DNA of 64,000 nucleotides, taken from NCBI RefSeq assembly GCF_000526775.1, contig NZ_JAGS01000001.1, positions 496,001 through 560,000 of the forward strand, in the 5' to 3' direction. This document shows positions 43,601-50,839 of this stretch, piece by piece. The DNA is from Ruminococcus albus AD2013 (GTDB lineage: Bacteria > Bacillota > Clostridia > Oscillospirales > Ruminococcaceae). The number at the start of each line of letters is the position of its first letter. Within the stretch, counting starts at the first letter, position 1. The position numbers and the translations under genes were made by a program. A model generated the notes under the pieces. It was not told the origin of the DNA and searched no databases. It saw nothing but the letters and a program-made list of their open reading frames with translations.

Positions 43601-46526
43601 AGTATCGGCTAAGGATCTGGGTGTATACAGGTCAGGTCTGAAAGAAGTAAATGTTTACAATGGCGACGAACCTAACGAAAACAATCGTATCCTGCAGAAA
43701 ACTTCATATAATGGAGTTAACTTTGAGGATGTCAGATTTGTAAAAGATGTTGCCGAGTATAATTATTCTATTACTGAGGAAGGTCGTTATAACCTGATAG
43801 CAGAGGCAGTTGACAATGCAGGCAATTCTAACAAAGTTTCTGAGGAGTTCTTTATCGATATGAAGGATCCCGAGATAACTGAGTTCATTATCAACGGCGA
43901 ATCTGAAGAAGCACCTTTCGAGCACGACGAAACTTACGGCTACTTCTTTAAGGAAAAAGCTACTGCAAGAGTTTATGTGAATGACCCCGGTGTTTCTTCG
44001 GGAATAGATTCTATAACTTTTTGGACACGCGAAGTTGGCGGAGATCCTGTTTCGTGGCCGGTTGACCCCGAAAAGGTGAGAAGTGATACTAAAGGAACTT
44101 ATGCTGAATTTGAGATCCCCAAGGGCTTCAAGGGTCATTTGGCGGCTGAGGTAACAGATAATGTCGGTCGCTCCTCTAAAATACTGGGTCCTAACGGAAC
44201 AGTTATTGAGGACGATCAGCTCCATTCCGAACACGCTACGGTTACTATCACTCCTGTGGGTACACCCGTAAACGGTCTGTATAATCATGCCTTGGCTCTT
44301 AATGTAACTGTCAGGGATACTTTCTCGGGTATATCCAACATAAACTGGTCCATAGACAAGGATAACAAGAGCGGTCAGCTGAATGCTTCCACATATGATA
44401 TGTCGCTGGTAAGTGATTATCCTGTTGATGAGAAAATAATCAGCACCGATGCTAACCTTATAACAGAAGTATCATTCCAGCTCCTTGTTGAGGCAGATGA
44501 AAGCGACAATCAAGTTACTGTAACCATGACAGATAACGCTGGCAACACTTTGTCCAGTTCCGCAGAATTCTCCCTTGATCTGACTGCGCCTGCTGTAAGC
44601 ACATCTCTTGGCAACAGTGATGCTAAGAACGGTATTTACTATGATAAGGATCAGCAGGTCAACCTGTCGATCGTTGAAAAGAACTTCAATAGCTCTGATG
44701 CGAAGGTACTTGTAAACGGCGTTGAGCAGAAAGTTGCTTGGAGCGGTGACGATTCAGGCAACGGTCTTACTCATACTGCTACGGTTGATCTGAAAGATGA
44801 CGGCGATTACACTGTTAAAGTCGAATACTCCGACCTTGCAGGCAATCCCGGTACATTCGATCCCGGACAGCACTTTATCATTGATAAGACAAAGCCTGTT
44901 ATCACCAATAACTTTGCTGATTTCAAGACAGGTACTCCCGATGAGATCAGCGGAAGCACCGAACTTTACTACAATAATCAGGGCGACAGAAAAGCAGAAT
45001 TTGAGGTAAATGTTACCGATAAGAACTTTGAAGAAGAAGACCTGAACATAAGAGTATTCAGCAAATTAGCAGGAAGCTCTCACAAAGAAGACGAAAGTGA
45101 AGAGTGGTTTGAAACCTCTCCCGAGTATACATGGACCCACAATACTGCTAAGGATTCTCATCGACTGAATTTCAAACTCGACGAAGACAGTGTTTACAAG
45201 ATCGAGATAAGCCCTAAGGATCGTGCGGGCAACGACGGTGAGATAGCAGAAGGTTCTTCAAGCAAGACTGATATATTCGAGGTCGATACAACTGTTCCTG
45301 TTCTCGGTGCACGTAACGAAGGCGATTATAATGAACTGACCGATGATAAATACGATGCTCTTGCAGTGTATGACATTGACAGATTTGAAGACGAAGCGCC
45401 TTTTGTTGAATTTACAGACACCAACCTCTACAGACTGGAATACGAGCTGACTTCCTTTAAGCCTGCTTACAGCGACGGCAGGGAGATAGGCGAGATACTT
45501 CCGGGCGAGAAAAAGGCTGATGAGAAATACAGCGACTTTGAAAAGGACAAGGCTATAGATATCTCGAAGTCCGAAAAAGCTCTTGAGCAGGACGTTATCA
45601 GATATACTGTGCCCGATTTTGACAAGGACGGCGTGTATTCCGTTAAGCTGTATGCAGTAGATATGGCAGGCAATAAGAGTGAGGTTAGTGATAATACCTA
45701 TGTCCGCATAATGAACACTCCAATGCTGGCTTATATCGAAAACAGCAGTAAGAAAGAGGGTACAGGCTGGTACTCATTTGAGGACGACGAGTATGGTCCT
45801 ATATCGAAACAGCCTACAAGCTTTGAGGATCTTGACATAGTCATGTTCTCAAAGGCAGGCACTTCGCCTAAGCTGCTTCTGGTTGATAAGGATACCGAAG
45901 CTGAGACCGACACTCATGCAACTGCTGCGGGTGAGAGCCTGATAGAAGATGAGCTTTATATGGTCAATGCAACAAAGTACAGACTTTCCGGTGAATTCTT
46001 CGCTACGACCTTTACAGACGATGCAGATACCAGACTGTATCTGAGAGCTGAAAATGACGGCGAATATGTTGACCTTGGTGAGATGTACATCGACAACACA
46101 AAGCCCGAGTGCGCAGTACCCGATTATCTTTCTGACTGGGGCTGGCTCAAAGGCTCAGGTGAAAAGACCATTACCTTCTCTAATATAAGCGAGATTCTTG
46201 ACGATAATCAAACAGTTGTTTACGTCAATGGTCAGGAAGTTACGGCAAACGGTCTGCAGACAAGTGTTGACGGCAAAGATGTCAGCGCTTCCTACAATGC
46301 AAAGGACGATGAGCTGTGTCTGACACTTCCCGCAGGTACTTATTCGATAGGTGCTAAGCTTGTTGATAAGGCAGGTAATATGCGTATAATCTCCGAAGTT
46401 GAGCATTTCTCCGTGGGCAACACCAGGATATGGCTGGGCACGGCAGGTGCTACTATGCTTATCGTTACCGTGGGTGGTGTAACGGCAGTAGCAAGAAGCA
46501 GACGCCGCAGATTATCCAATAAGTAA
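40605..46526 (+). CDS. Giant Ig-like surface protein with C-terminal membrane anchor
   Basis: The 1973-residue protein has an N-terminal signal-like segment (about 1-28) and an acidic linker with EDSDGLTTSDED. A long array of beta-sandwich domains follows. At least seven domain boundaries share a D-x-x-x-P start (DREAPTISG, DKAAPTING, DMKDPEITEF, DLTAPAVST, DKTKPVITN, DTTVPVLG and DNTKPECAVP) between about residues 565 and 1830. Repeated VDNAGN/TDNAGN/DLAGNPG strands fit bacterial Ig-like domains. It ends in one membrane helix (about 1938-1960) and RSRRRR. There is no LPXTG sorting motif, so it is anchored in the membrane with its length outside. AGGAG precedes ATG 40605. It may form a surface extension of the secretion machine, or an adhesin. 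Confidence 0.88.
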   Translation: MTIAKRILSMVAALSIVSNNSVPIGLAHTLMNADHGERVQNNKILSDETLTDDEDSDGLTTSDEDTTNDENATDENGHTLRPKLNVKFPENDNWVKDLGNFEVSTEPGANLFYRIESTGFEPNESDIRVGSAASYDIREDHPLPEGEHYICFYAMWPGSDMASISKVYHYKLDKNDLILSNLKAVPWFCVNPVYLIDNFSKTGIFIVNDEPIKKDANCLYKVYYSYGKECTNWNELKERGHELNPFYRSDGAFDICFPFEPEMCNKTIYVYVFDKSGKHEIKQYSLRNKGIPKFKYLGAVNINDGKETPVTTQAYGNKDLSEYPYTNYTYTSDASYLKVKVSDDTIKNCSVKVKWTDKDGDQLRDVKLSDIPVPEGITPEKDVVYVPFSMLNLKYDGNYKFTVSASDRQFDSKGVKLSEDFYYSKTDDRDAYASMSPVEGNKNVSHDNADHSDLDETVNAYLIDEGENGNRIAFNLSDDLGIAKYSVQIKKDNETIYEVKDVDVTATAVPVDDENADTAGDVYYKPTLSVQSEEIPLAKDGIYSAWIKISDIDGNVKTYEYKFAVDREAPTISGNTYTISPEPKYTPYGIFSDKSLTITLSADDNLPNNINPDDIQLHIIDKDNRDNVYIAKPQGTSYIFEGINSYVSGKAHITVSDKAGNTRTYYFKTVENFDEKMTGEKLTLTPNEVKLVIDKEQPKIKIKANGKGQNFYPVDGKKYAQFFGNSSENSFDFTFTDANALNEHEIIITDDNGRTDAQHTSRKSYIEGDEPVTSYTVNIPTDLPTGRYHLDGHVSNLAGSVNDVPTAYREFYVDKAAPTINGFEGFDGSSYEIVDVKIVDGELILSQLNDALNYRKYGIFGSEKISLAISVKDNHFGCGVKEAELVWGNQTYKGTYDSKSGKYVFIGIDIPDKTKGYYTGDPKITVRDNLDNENTYYFTTNSLGSNVGELIREDPETAHERVFLTLENGKPTVSLKVGVGSEYTEINDQIWYSGEVDYKVSAKDLGVYRSGLKEVNVYNGDEPNENNRILQKTSYNGVNFEDVRFVKDVAEYNYSITEEGRYNLIAEAVDNAGNSNKVSEEFFIDMKDPEITEFIINGESEEAPFEHDETYGYFFKEKATARVYVNDPGVSSGIDSITFWTREVGGDPVSWPVDPEKVRSDTKGTYAEFEIPKGFKGHLAAEVTDNVGRSSKILGPNGTVIEDDQLHSEHATVTITPVGTPVNGLYNHALALNVTVRDTFSGISNINWSIDKDNKSGQLNASTYDMSLVSDYPVDEKIISTDANLITEVSFQLLVEADESDNQVTVTMTDNAGNTLSSSAEFSLDLTAPAVSTSLGNSDAKNGIYYDKDQQVNLSIVEKNFNSSDAKVLVNGVEQKVAWSGDDSGNGLTHTATVDLKDDGDYTVKVEYSDLAGNPGTFDPGQHFIIDKTKPVITNNFADFKTGTPDEISGSTELYYNNQGDRKAEFEVNVTDKNFEEEDLNIRVFSKLAGSSHKEDESEEWFETSPEYTWTHNTAKDSHRLNFKLDEDSVYKIEISPKDRAGNDGEIAEGSSSKTDIFEVDTTVPVLGARNEGDYNELTDDKYDALAVYDIDRFEDEAPFVEFTDTNLYRLEYELTSFKPAYSDGREIGEILPGEKKADEKYSDFEKDKAIDISKSEKALEQDVIRYTVPDFDKDGVYSVKLYAVDMAGNKSEVSDNTYVRIMNTPMLAYIENSSKKEGTGWYSFEDDEYGPISKQPTSFEDLDIVMFSKAGTSPKLLLVDKDTEAETDTHATAAGESLIEDELYMVNATKYRLSGEFFATTFTDDADTRLYLRAENDGEYVDLGEMYIDNTKPECAVPDYLSDWGWLKGSGEKTITFSNISEILDDNQTVVYVNGQEVTANGLQTSVDGKDVSASYNAKDDELCLTLPAGTYSIGAKLVDKAGNMRIISEVEHFSVGNTRIWLGTAGATMLIVTVGGVTAVARSRRRRLSNK

Positions 46527-46536
46527 AATCATACTA

Positions 46537-46565
46537 AGCTGTGCAGAATGAACTTCTGCACAGCT
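46537..46565 (+). terminator. Strong terminator ending the type VII-like locus
   Basis: AGCTGTGCAGAA (46537-46548) pairs with TTCTGCACAGCT (46554-46565) with a 5-nt loop, followed by TTTTGT. Confidence 0.92.
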
Positions 46566-46619
46566 TTTTGTATGCTTTGTATGCGGCGAATGTTGAACAT
46601 TAAATTTCTGTGAAAGCTC

Positions 46620-46648
46620 TTGACAAATACCCTGTGGGGGTATATAAT
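46620..46648 (+). promoter_or_regulatory. Promoter of the copper operon
   Basis: TTGACA (46620-46625) and TATAAT (46643-46648) are 17 bp apart; a CsoR-like operator fills the spacer. Confidence 0.88.
46627..46643. promoter_or_regulatory. CsoR-like operator 1 (in promoter spacer)
   Basis: ATACCCTGTGGGGGTAT is a 17-bp G/C-tract palindrome of the CsoR type. It fills the space between the -35 and -10 boxes, so a bound repressor would block RNA polymerase. Confidence 0.78.
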
Positions 46649-46661
46649 GTATGTATAAAGA

Positions 46662-46678
46662 ATACCCCTGTGGGGTAT
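46662..46678. promoter_or_regulatory. CsoR-like operator 2 (downstream of start)
   Basis: ATACCCCTGTGGGGTAT has perfect 7-bp arms around TGT. It lies about 7-23 bases after the expected transcription start and just before the csoR ribosome binding site. Confidence 0.78.
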
Positions 46679-46696
46679 AATAGGAGCTGATAAAGT

Positions 46697-47008
46697 ATGT
46701 CGGATACTGAACATAATTGCTGTTGCTGTGAAAGAAAAAAAGTCCGCAGTGAAAAGGAACGCCGCGAGCTTATGAACCGTCTGAAACGAATAGAGGGTCA
46801 GATACGCGGCTTGCAGCGTATGCTTGATGAAGATGCATACTGCCCCGATATCCTGACTCAGGCTTCGGCGGCAAATTCTGCACTTAACAGTTTTTGCAGA
46901 ACTCTTCTTGCAAGCCACCTTCGCACCTGTGTATCGGAGGATATCCGTGAGGGGCGCGAGGATACTATCGATGAACTGATGAATACTCTTGAAAAGCTTA
47001 TGAGGTGA
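46697..47008 (+). CDS. csoR: Copper-sensing repressor CsoR
   Basis: The 103-residue all-helical protein belongs to the CsoR/RcnR family ([20 protein letters not shown] at the start of the fold). It has the Cu(I) ligand pattern Cys-x-His-x3-Cys across helices: Cys in DAYCPDIL and His/Cys in ASHLRTCV. An extra N-terminal CCCC cluster (residues about 8-11) is unusual and may bind metal. It represses its own operon when copper is low, at the two palindromes upstream. It overlaps the ribosome binding region of the ATPase gene, showing co-translation. Confidence 0.93.
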   Translation: MSDTEHNCCCCERKKVRSEKERRELMNRLKRIEGQIRGLQRMLDEDAYCPDILTQASAANSALNSFCRTLLASHLRTCVSEDIREGREDTIDELMNTLEKLMR

Positions 47009-47013
47009 TTTCA

Positions 47014-49551
47014 ATGGAGCAATATCAAGTCACGGGCATGAGCTGTGCGGTCTGCGCGGGTCGGGTGGAAAAAGCAGTAAAGGAAGTTCCCGGTGTGAAC
47101 TCATGCAGTGTAAGTTTGCTGACAAATTCAATGGGGGTCGAGGGAAGTGCATCGGCGGCTGACATAGTTGAAGCCGTTGAAAAAGCAGGTTACGGAGCAT
47201 CACCCAAGAGCACATTGTCAAAAACTGACACAGGCAGTGCGCCATCCTGGGCAGATTCTGACGCACTTAAAGACCGTGAAACTCCAATTCTGAAAAAACG
47301 TCTGATGTGGTCATTGCCTTTGCTGATGGTACTCATGTACTTTTCGATGGGTCATATGATGTGGGGCTGGTATGCACCTGAAGCATTCGATAATCATGTT
47401 TTTCTCGGACTTTTTGAACTGCTTATCGCGGCGGCTGTTATGGTCATAAACGGCAAATTCTTCGTTTCCGGCGTGTCGTCACTTCTGCATAAAGCTCCGA
47501 ATATGGATACCCTTGTGGCACTGGGCTCGGGAGCATCATTTATTTATTCTGTCGCAGAGCTTTTTCTCATGATACTTGCTCAGGGTAACGGCAGACATGA
47601 TATCGTGATGAAGTACGGCATGAATATGTACTTTGAATCTGCCGCCATGATACCGACACTTATTACTGTAGGAAAAATGCTTGAAGCAAAGTCAAAGGGA
47701 CGGACTACTGATGCACTCAAAGGTCTGATGAGCCTTGCACCGAAGACCGCTGTGCTACTGAAAGATGGTGTTGAAACCGAAGTAGCCATTGATAAAGTTG
47801 TCGCAGGGGATATCTTCGCAGTACGTCCCGGAGAAAAGATACCCGTAGACGGAGTTATACTGAAAGGCAGCACATCGGTGGACGAATCAGCACTGACAGG
47901 TGAAAGCATACCCGCAGATAAGTCTGAAGGGGACAATGTTTCCGCTGCAACGATAAATCAGCAGGGGTATATCGAATGCAGGGCAATAAGGGTCGGAGAG
48001 GATACCACTCTTGCAGGTATAATACGTACTGTATCCGATGCCGCCGCTACAAAAGCCCCCCTTGCTCGAATAGCCGATAAAGTTTCAATGATATTTGTAC
48101 CGACGGTGATAGTCCTCTCTGTACTGACACTTGCATGCTGGCTGATAGCAGGGAAGTCCTTTACATTTGCCATAGCGAGGGGTATCTCTGTGCTGGTTAT
48201 AAGCTGTCCCTGCGCACTTGGGCTTGCAACACCTGTTGCGATAATGGTGGGCAGCGGTGTAGGTGCGAAAAATGGCATACTCTTCAAAACTGCCTCTGCC
48301 CTTGAAGCCGCAGGCAGAACGCAGATAATAGCCCTTGATAAAACAGGCACAGTGACCGAGGGTCAGCCATCTGTTACCGATATAATTCCAGTTGGCAGAG
48401 ATGAAAATGAACTTCTGACCCTTGCCGCATCACTTGAAAAGAACAGCGAGCACCCTCTTTCAAAGGCGGTGACCTCTGCTGCTGATGGTCTGCCGATTAG
48501 GGAAGTTACGGATTTTGAGGTGCTTTCAGGGCATGGTCTCAGGTGTATGCTCGATGGCAAAGAACTTATCGGCGGAAGTATGAAGTTTCTTGCTTCAAAG
48601 GGTATATCCGAACCATCGCTGACAGAACGAGCAAATATTTTGTCTGAACAGGGCAAAACGCCATTGATGTTCGCATATGGCGGTGAAGCGGCAGGACTTA
48701 TCGCTGTTTCCGATAAGATAAGAGAGGATTCCTCAAAAGCAGTCCGCGAACTTAGAAATATGGGCATAAGCACCATAATGCTTACAGGCGATAATCATCG
48801 CACAGCAAAAGCCATAGCCGCACAGGCAGGCGTTGACCATGTTATTTCAGATGTTCTGCCTGCTGACAAGTCAGAGGTAGTGACCGCCATGAAGACCCTT
48901 GGCAAGACCGCAATGGTGGGCGACGGAATAAACGATGCCCCTGCACTTACTTCCGCCGACAGCGGTATAGCAATCGGCGCAGGAACAGATATCGCAGTCG
49001 ATGCCGCGGATATAGTGGTTATGAAGAACCGCCTTTCCGACGTAACTGCCGCCATAAGGCTTAGCCGACACACTATACGCAACATTCATCAGAACCTGTT
49101 CTGGGCATTTTTCTACAATGCGGTGTGCATACCTCTGGCAATGGGGCTGTACGGAATTGAGATGAAGCCGATGTACGGCGCGGCGGCGATGGCACTTTCA
49201 AGCTTTTTCGTATGTATGAATGCTCTGCGGCTTAATCTGGTAAAGCCATATGATGCCGCTCATGACCGAAAGATCGGGCAGATAAATAGGGAAGCTATCG
49301 CAGAGATAGTTTCCCTGACAGAAAAAAAGGAGGATAAAACCATGACAAAAACAATGAAGATCGAAGGTATGATGTGCCCCCACTGTGAGGCAACTGTAAA
49401 GAAGGCTCTTGAAGCTATTGAGGGCGTTGAAAGTGCCGCACCCGACCACACCGCAGGTGTTGCTGTGGTAACACTCTCGGCTGAGGTTGAGAACGATGTG
49501 CTGAAAAATGCTGTTGAAGCAAAGGATTACAAGGTCATCGGTATCGAGTGA
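47014..49551 (+). CDS. copA: Copper-exporting P1B-type ATPase with N- and C-terminal metal-binding domains
   Basis: The 845-residue membrane ATPase has an N-terminal HMA domain (GMSCAVC, Cys11 and Cys14) and about eight membrane helices. The CPC metal site is in [13 protein letters not shown], phosphorylation Asp in ALDKTGTV, the TGES loop in SALTGESIP, the HP motif in SEHPLSK and the hinge in [12 protein letters not shown]. It exports Cu(I) from the cytosol using ATP. ATG 47014 is chosen over an upstream GTG because of GAGGTGA spacing. The C-terminus carries an extra HMA domain with GMMCPHC, joined after the last helix by a linker that itself contains an internal ribosome binding site and ATG (49342). 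The gene follows csoR directly. Confidence 0.95.
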   Translation: MEQYQVTGMSCAVCAGRVEKAVKEVPGVNSCSVSLLTNSMGVEGSASAADIVEAVEKAGYGASPKSTLSKTDTGSAPSWADSDALKDRETPILKKRLMWSLPLLMVLMYFSMGHMMWGWYAPEAFDNHVFLGLFELLIAAAVMVINGKFFVSGVSSLLHKAPNMDTLVALGSGASFIYSVAELFLMILAQGNGRHDIVMKYGMNMYFESAAMIPTLITVGKMLEAKSKGRTTDALKGLMSLAPKTAVLLKDGVETEVAIDKVVAGDIFAVRPGEKIPVDGVILKGSTSVDESALTGESIPADKSEGDNVSAATINQQGYIECRAIRVGEDTTLAGIIRTVSDAAATKAPLARIADKVSMIFVPTVIVLSVLTLACWLIAGKSFTFAIARGISVLVISCPCALGLATPVAIMVGSGVGAKNGILFKTASALEAAGRTQIIALDKTGTVTEGQPSVTDIIPVGRDENELLTLAASLEKNSEHPLSKAVTSAADGLPIREVTDFEVLSGHGLRCMLDGKELIGGSMKFLASKGISEPSLTERANILSEQGKTPLMFAYGGEAAGLIAVSDKIREDSSKAVRELRNMGISTIMLTGDNHRTAKAIAAQAGVDHVISDVLPADKSEVVTAMKTLGKTAMVGDGINDAPALTSADSGIAIGAGTDIAVDAADIVVMKNRLSDVTAAIRLSRHTIRNIHQNLFWAFFYNAVCIPLAMGLYGIEMKPMYGAAAMALSSFFVCMNALRLNLVKPYDAAHDRKIGQINREAIAEIVSLTEKKEDKTMTKTMKIEGMMCPHCEATVKKALEAIEGVESAAPDHTAGVAVVTLSAEVENDVLKNAVEAKDYKVIGIE
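49342..49551 (+). CDS. Possible internal-start CopZ-like copper chaperone
   Basis: Inside the copA frame, AAGGAGG (49327-49333) stands exactly 8 nt before ATG 49342, in the same frame. Initiation here would give a separate 69-residue HMA protein (starts [20 protein letters not shown]) with a CPHC copper site, the size of free CopZ chaperones. Either the gene makes both a fused and a free form, or an ancestral copZ gene was fused to copA by loss of the stop codon and kept its signal. The signal is seen; its use is inference. Confidence 0.55.
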   Translation: MTKTMKIEGMMCPHCEATVKKALEAIEGVESAAPDHTAGVAVVTLSAEVENDVLKNAVEAKDYKVIGIE

Positions 49552-49577
49552 TCATGAAATATCTGTTATAGCAGAAA

Positions 49578-49606
49578 GGCAGTCTGTGCAGGTCGCGCAG
49601 GCTGCC
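49578..49606 (+). terminator. Terminator of the copper operon
   Basis: GGCAGTCTGTGC (49578-49589) pairs with GCGCAGGCTGCC (49595-49606) with one mismatch or wobble, followed by ATTTATTT. Confidence 0.75.
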
Positions 49607-49694
49607 ATTTATTTCCTCATCAGCCGCAGGAGGTGGCTTTGAGGTCGGTTCGGGTGATCTTGGCATTGTCTTTACCTCCGTTTGGGTATGAAAA

Positions 49695-49718
49695 AACCGC
49701 CTGATCATTCAGACGGTT
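49695..49718 (-). terminator. Terminator of the phage-remnant genes
   Basis: On the minus strand AACCGTCTGA pairs with TCAGGCGGTT and is followed by TTTTTC. The hairpin includes the stop codon of the small Cys-rich gene. Confidence 0.8.
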
Positions 49719-49896
49719 TATCGTTATCTTCAATTGGCTCAAAGCCTATACCATTGTTGCATTCTTTGCGCTTTTTAAGATCTATAAAATTAAACTCCTT
49801 TGGATATCCGTCAGGGAAAGCTTTACAACAGGCTAGCCAACCATCTATATTGGGAAGCCTATTTTTACAATCTTTGCAATCAATTACACACATCAT
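49705..49896 (-). CDS. Small Cys-containing protein
   Basis: The 63-residue protein has five Cys (MCVIDCKDCKNR and LACCKAFPDGYP near the N-terminus, and one in KECNNG), suggesting a zinc- or cluster-binding fold. Its ATG overlaps the stop of the preceding remnant gene by four bases and has GGGGAGG upstream. Small proteins of this type follow phage minor head genes with peptidase-like tails, so it may be a partner of that product; a role cannot be assigned. Confidence 0.7.
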   Translation of the reverse strand: MMCVIDCKDCKNRLPNIDGWLACCKAFPDGYPKEFNFIDLKKRKECNNGIGFEPIEDNDKPSE

Positions 49897-50780
49897 AAAT
49901 ATTTCCTCCCCATATATTGTTCGTAGAAATCAGAAAGTGCTTTTGATACTTTAGTACCTCGATGACGTAGGACTTCGAGTTCTGCAAGGCATTCAGCTCC
50001 ATCGTCAAGTGCGATTTTACTAATACCCGGCAGACCTTTGTCTTTAAGCATCGCATAAAAATCTTCGACTTGTTTGCCCGTTTTACCTTTTATAGAAATC
50101 GCGTGTCCGCTTTCATGAATGATAGCTTCTTCTAAAGAGATTGCCACATTTATTTTTGTATCAGCAAATGCTTTATTAATTTCTTCTAACGTTTTCCCGG
50201 ATAAATATTCAGTATTAACATTAAGTTTCAATAAACCGTTTGCCATAGGTTCAATTTGAAGTACAGGAGTACCTTCTGTCTTTGTCAGCGAAATCTTATC
50301 TGAAATCTCACTAATTACGAACTGCCCATCTTTTTCGCATTTTTTCATAGTGTTGATTATAACATCATTAACTTCCTGAGATATTCCTTTCCCTCCGGTG
50401 ATGATCTTATAATCATCTACATCTATTGACTTTATTATACCACGACTTACTCCATAAGTCAACTGTCTTTGAGCCAAAATTTCGGAGTGTTTTGCCTGTG
50501 CTTCTGCCTTAGTCAGCTTCATAGGCTTAGGCAGACTAGCCGCATACTCTATCCGCTGAGCCTTAGCCTGCTCATTAGCCCACCGCTTACTGTGAACGTT
50601 CTGCCGCCCTTTCTCCGAAACGTAGGACACATCGCATGTGCAGTTATCATGCCTGCGGTAAACGTCCTTCGGAACTTCATCGGGGTAACGATAACGCCCT
50701 GCAAGTTTCGAGCACCAGTCACAGCATTTGTGACCGTCCTTGCGCTCGATGTAGCAGTTAAGCCCTGCCTTGCTTTCGAT
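49893..50780 (-). pseudogene. 5'-truncated phage minor head protein with C-terminal zincin-like domain
   Basis: An open frame of 296 codons begins directly after a stop at 50781-50783 and has no proper start. Its N-terminal part (GHKCCDWCSKLAGRYRYP, then VYRRHDNCTCDVSYVSEKGR) is the C-terminal, Cys-containing end of phage minor head (Mu F/SPP1 gp7-like) proteins. It continues into a domain with an HExxH motif (AIIHESGHAISIKG) of zincin type. Translation might begin at GTG 50630, giving 245 residues that keep the zincin domain. No other phage genes are nearby, so it is a prophage relic, possibly with a retained peptidase- or toxin-like domain. Confidence 0.75.
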
Positions 50781-50784
50781 TTAA

Positions 50785-50813
50785 GGATTATTTAATAATC
50801 CCCATGCTATAAT
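50785..50813 (+). promoter_or_regulatory. Promoter with palindromic operator for the ABC permease
   Basis: TATAAT at 50808-50813 lacks a consensus -35. In its place is GGATTATTTAATAATCC (50785-50801), a perfect 8-bp inverted repeat with a 1-bp centre, as expected for an activator or response regulator site. Confidence 0.55.
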
Positions 50814-50839
50814 GTGAACAGAGAAAAGGAGGCAACAAC

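Noticed and set aside
40605..46526. Sortase-anchored surface protein
   Set aside because: No LPXTG-like motif precedes the C-terminal membrane helix.
46620..46680. Possible riboswitch before csoR
   Set aside because: The palindromes overlap the promoter and match a CsoR operator; the leader is too short for an aptamer.
49893..50780. Active prophage
   Set aside because: Only the tail end of one head gene and a small partner are present; no integrase, portal, capsid or attachment sites were seen nearby.
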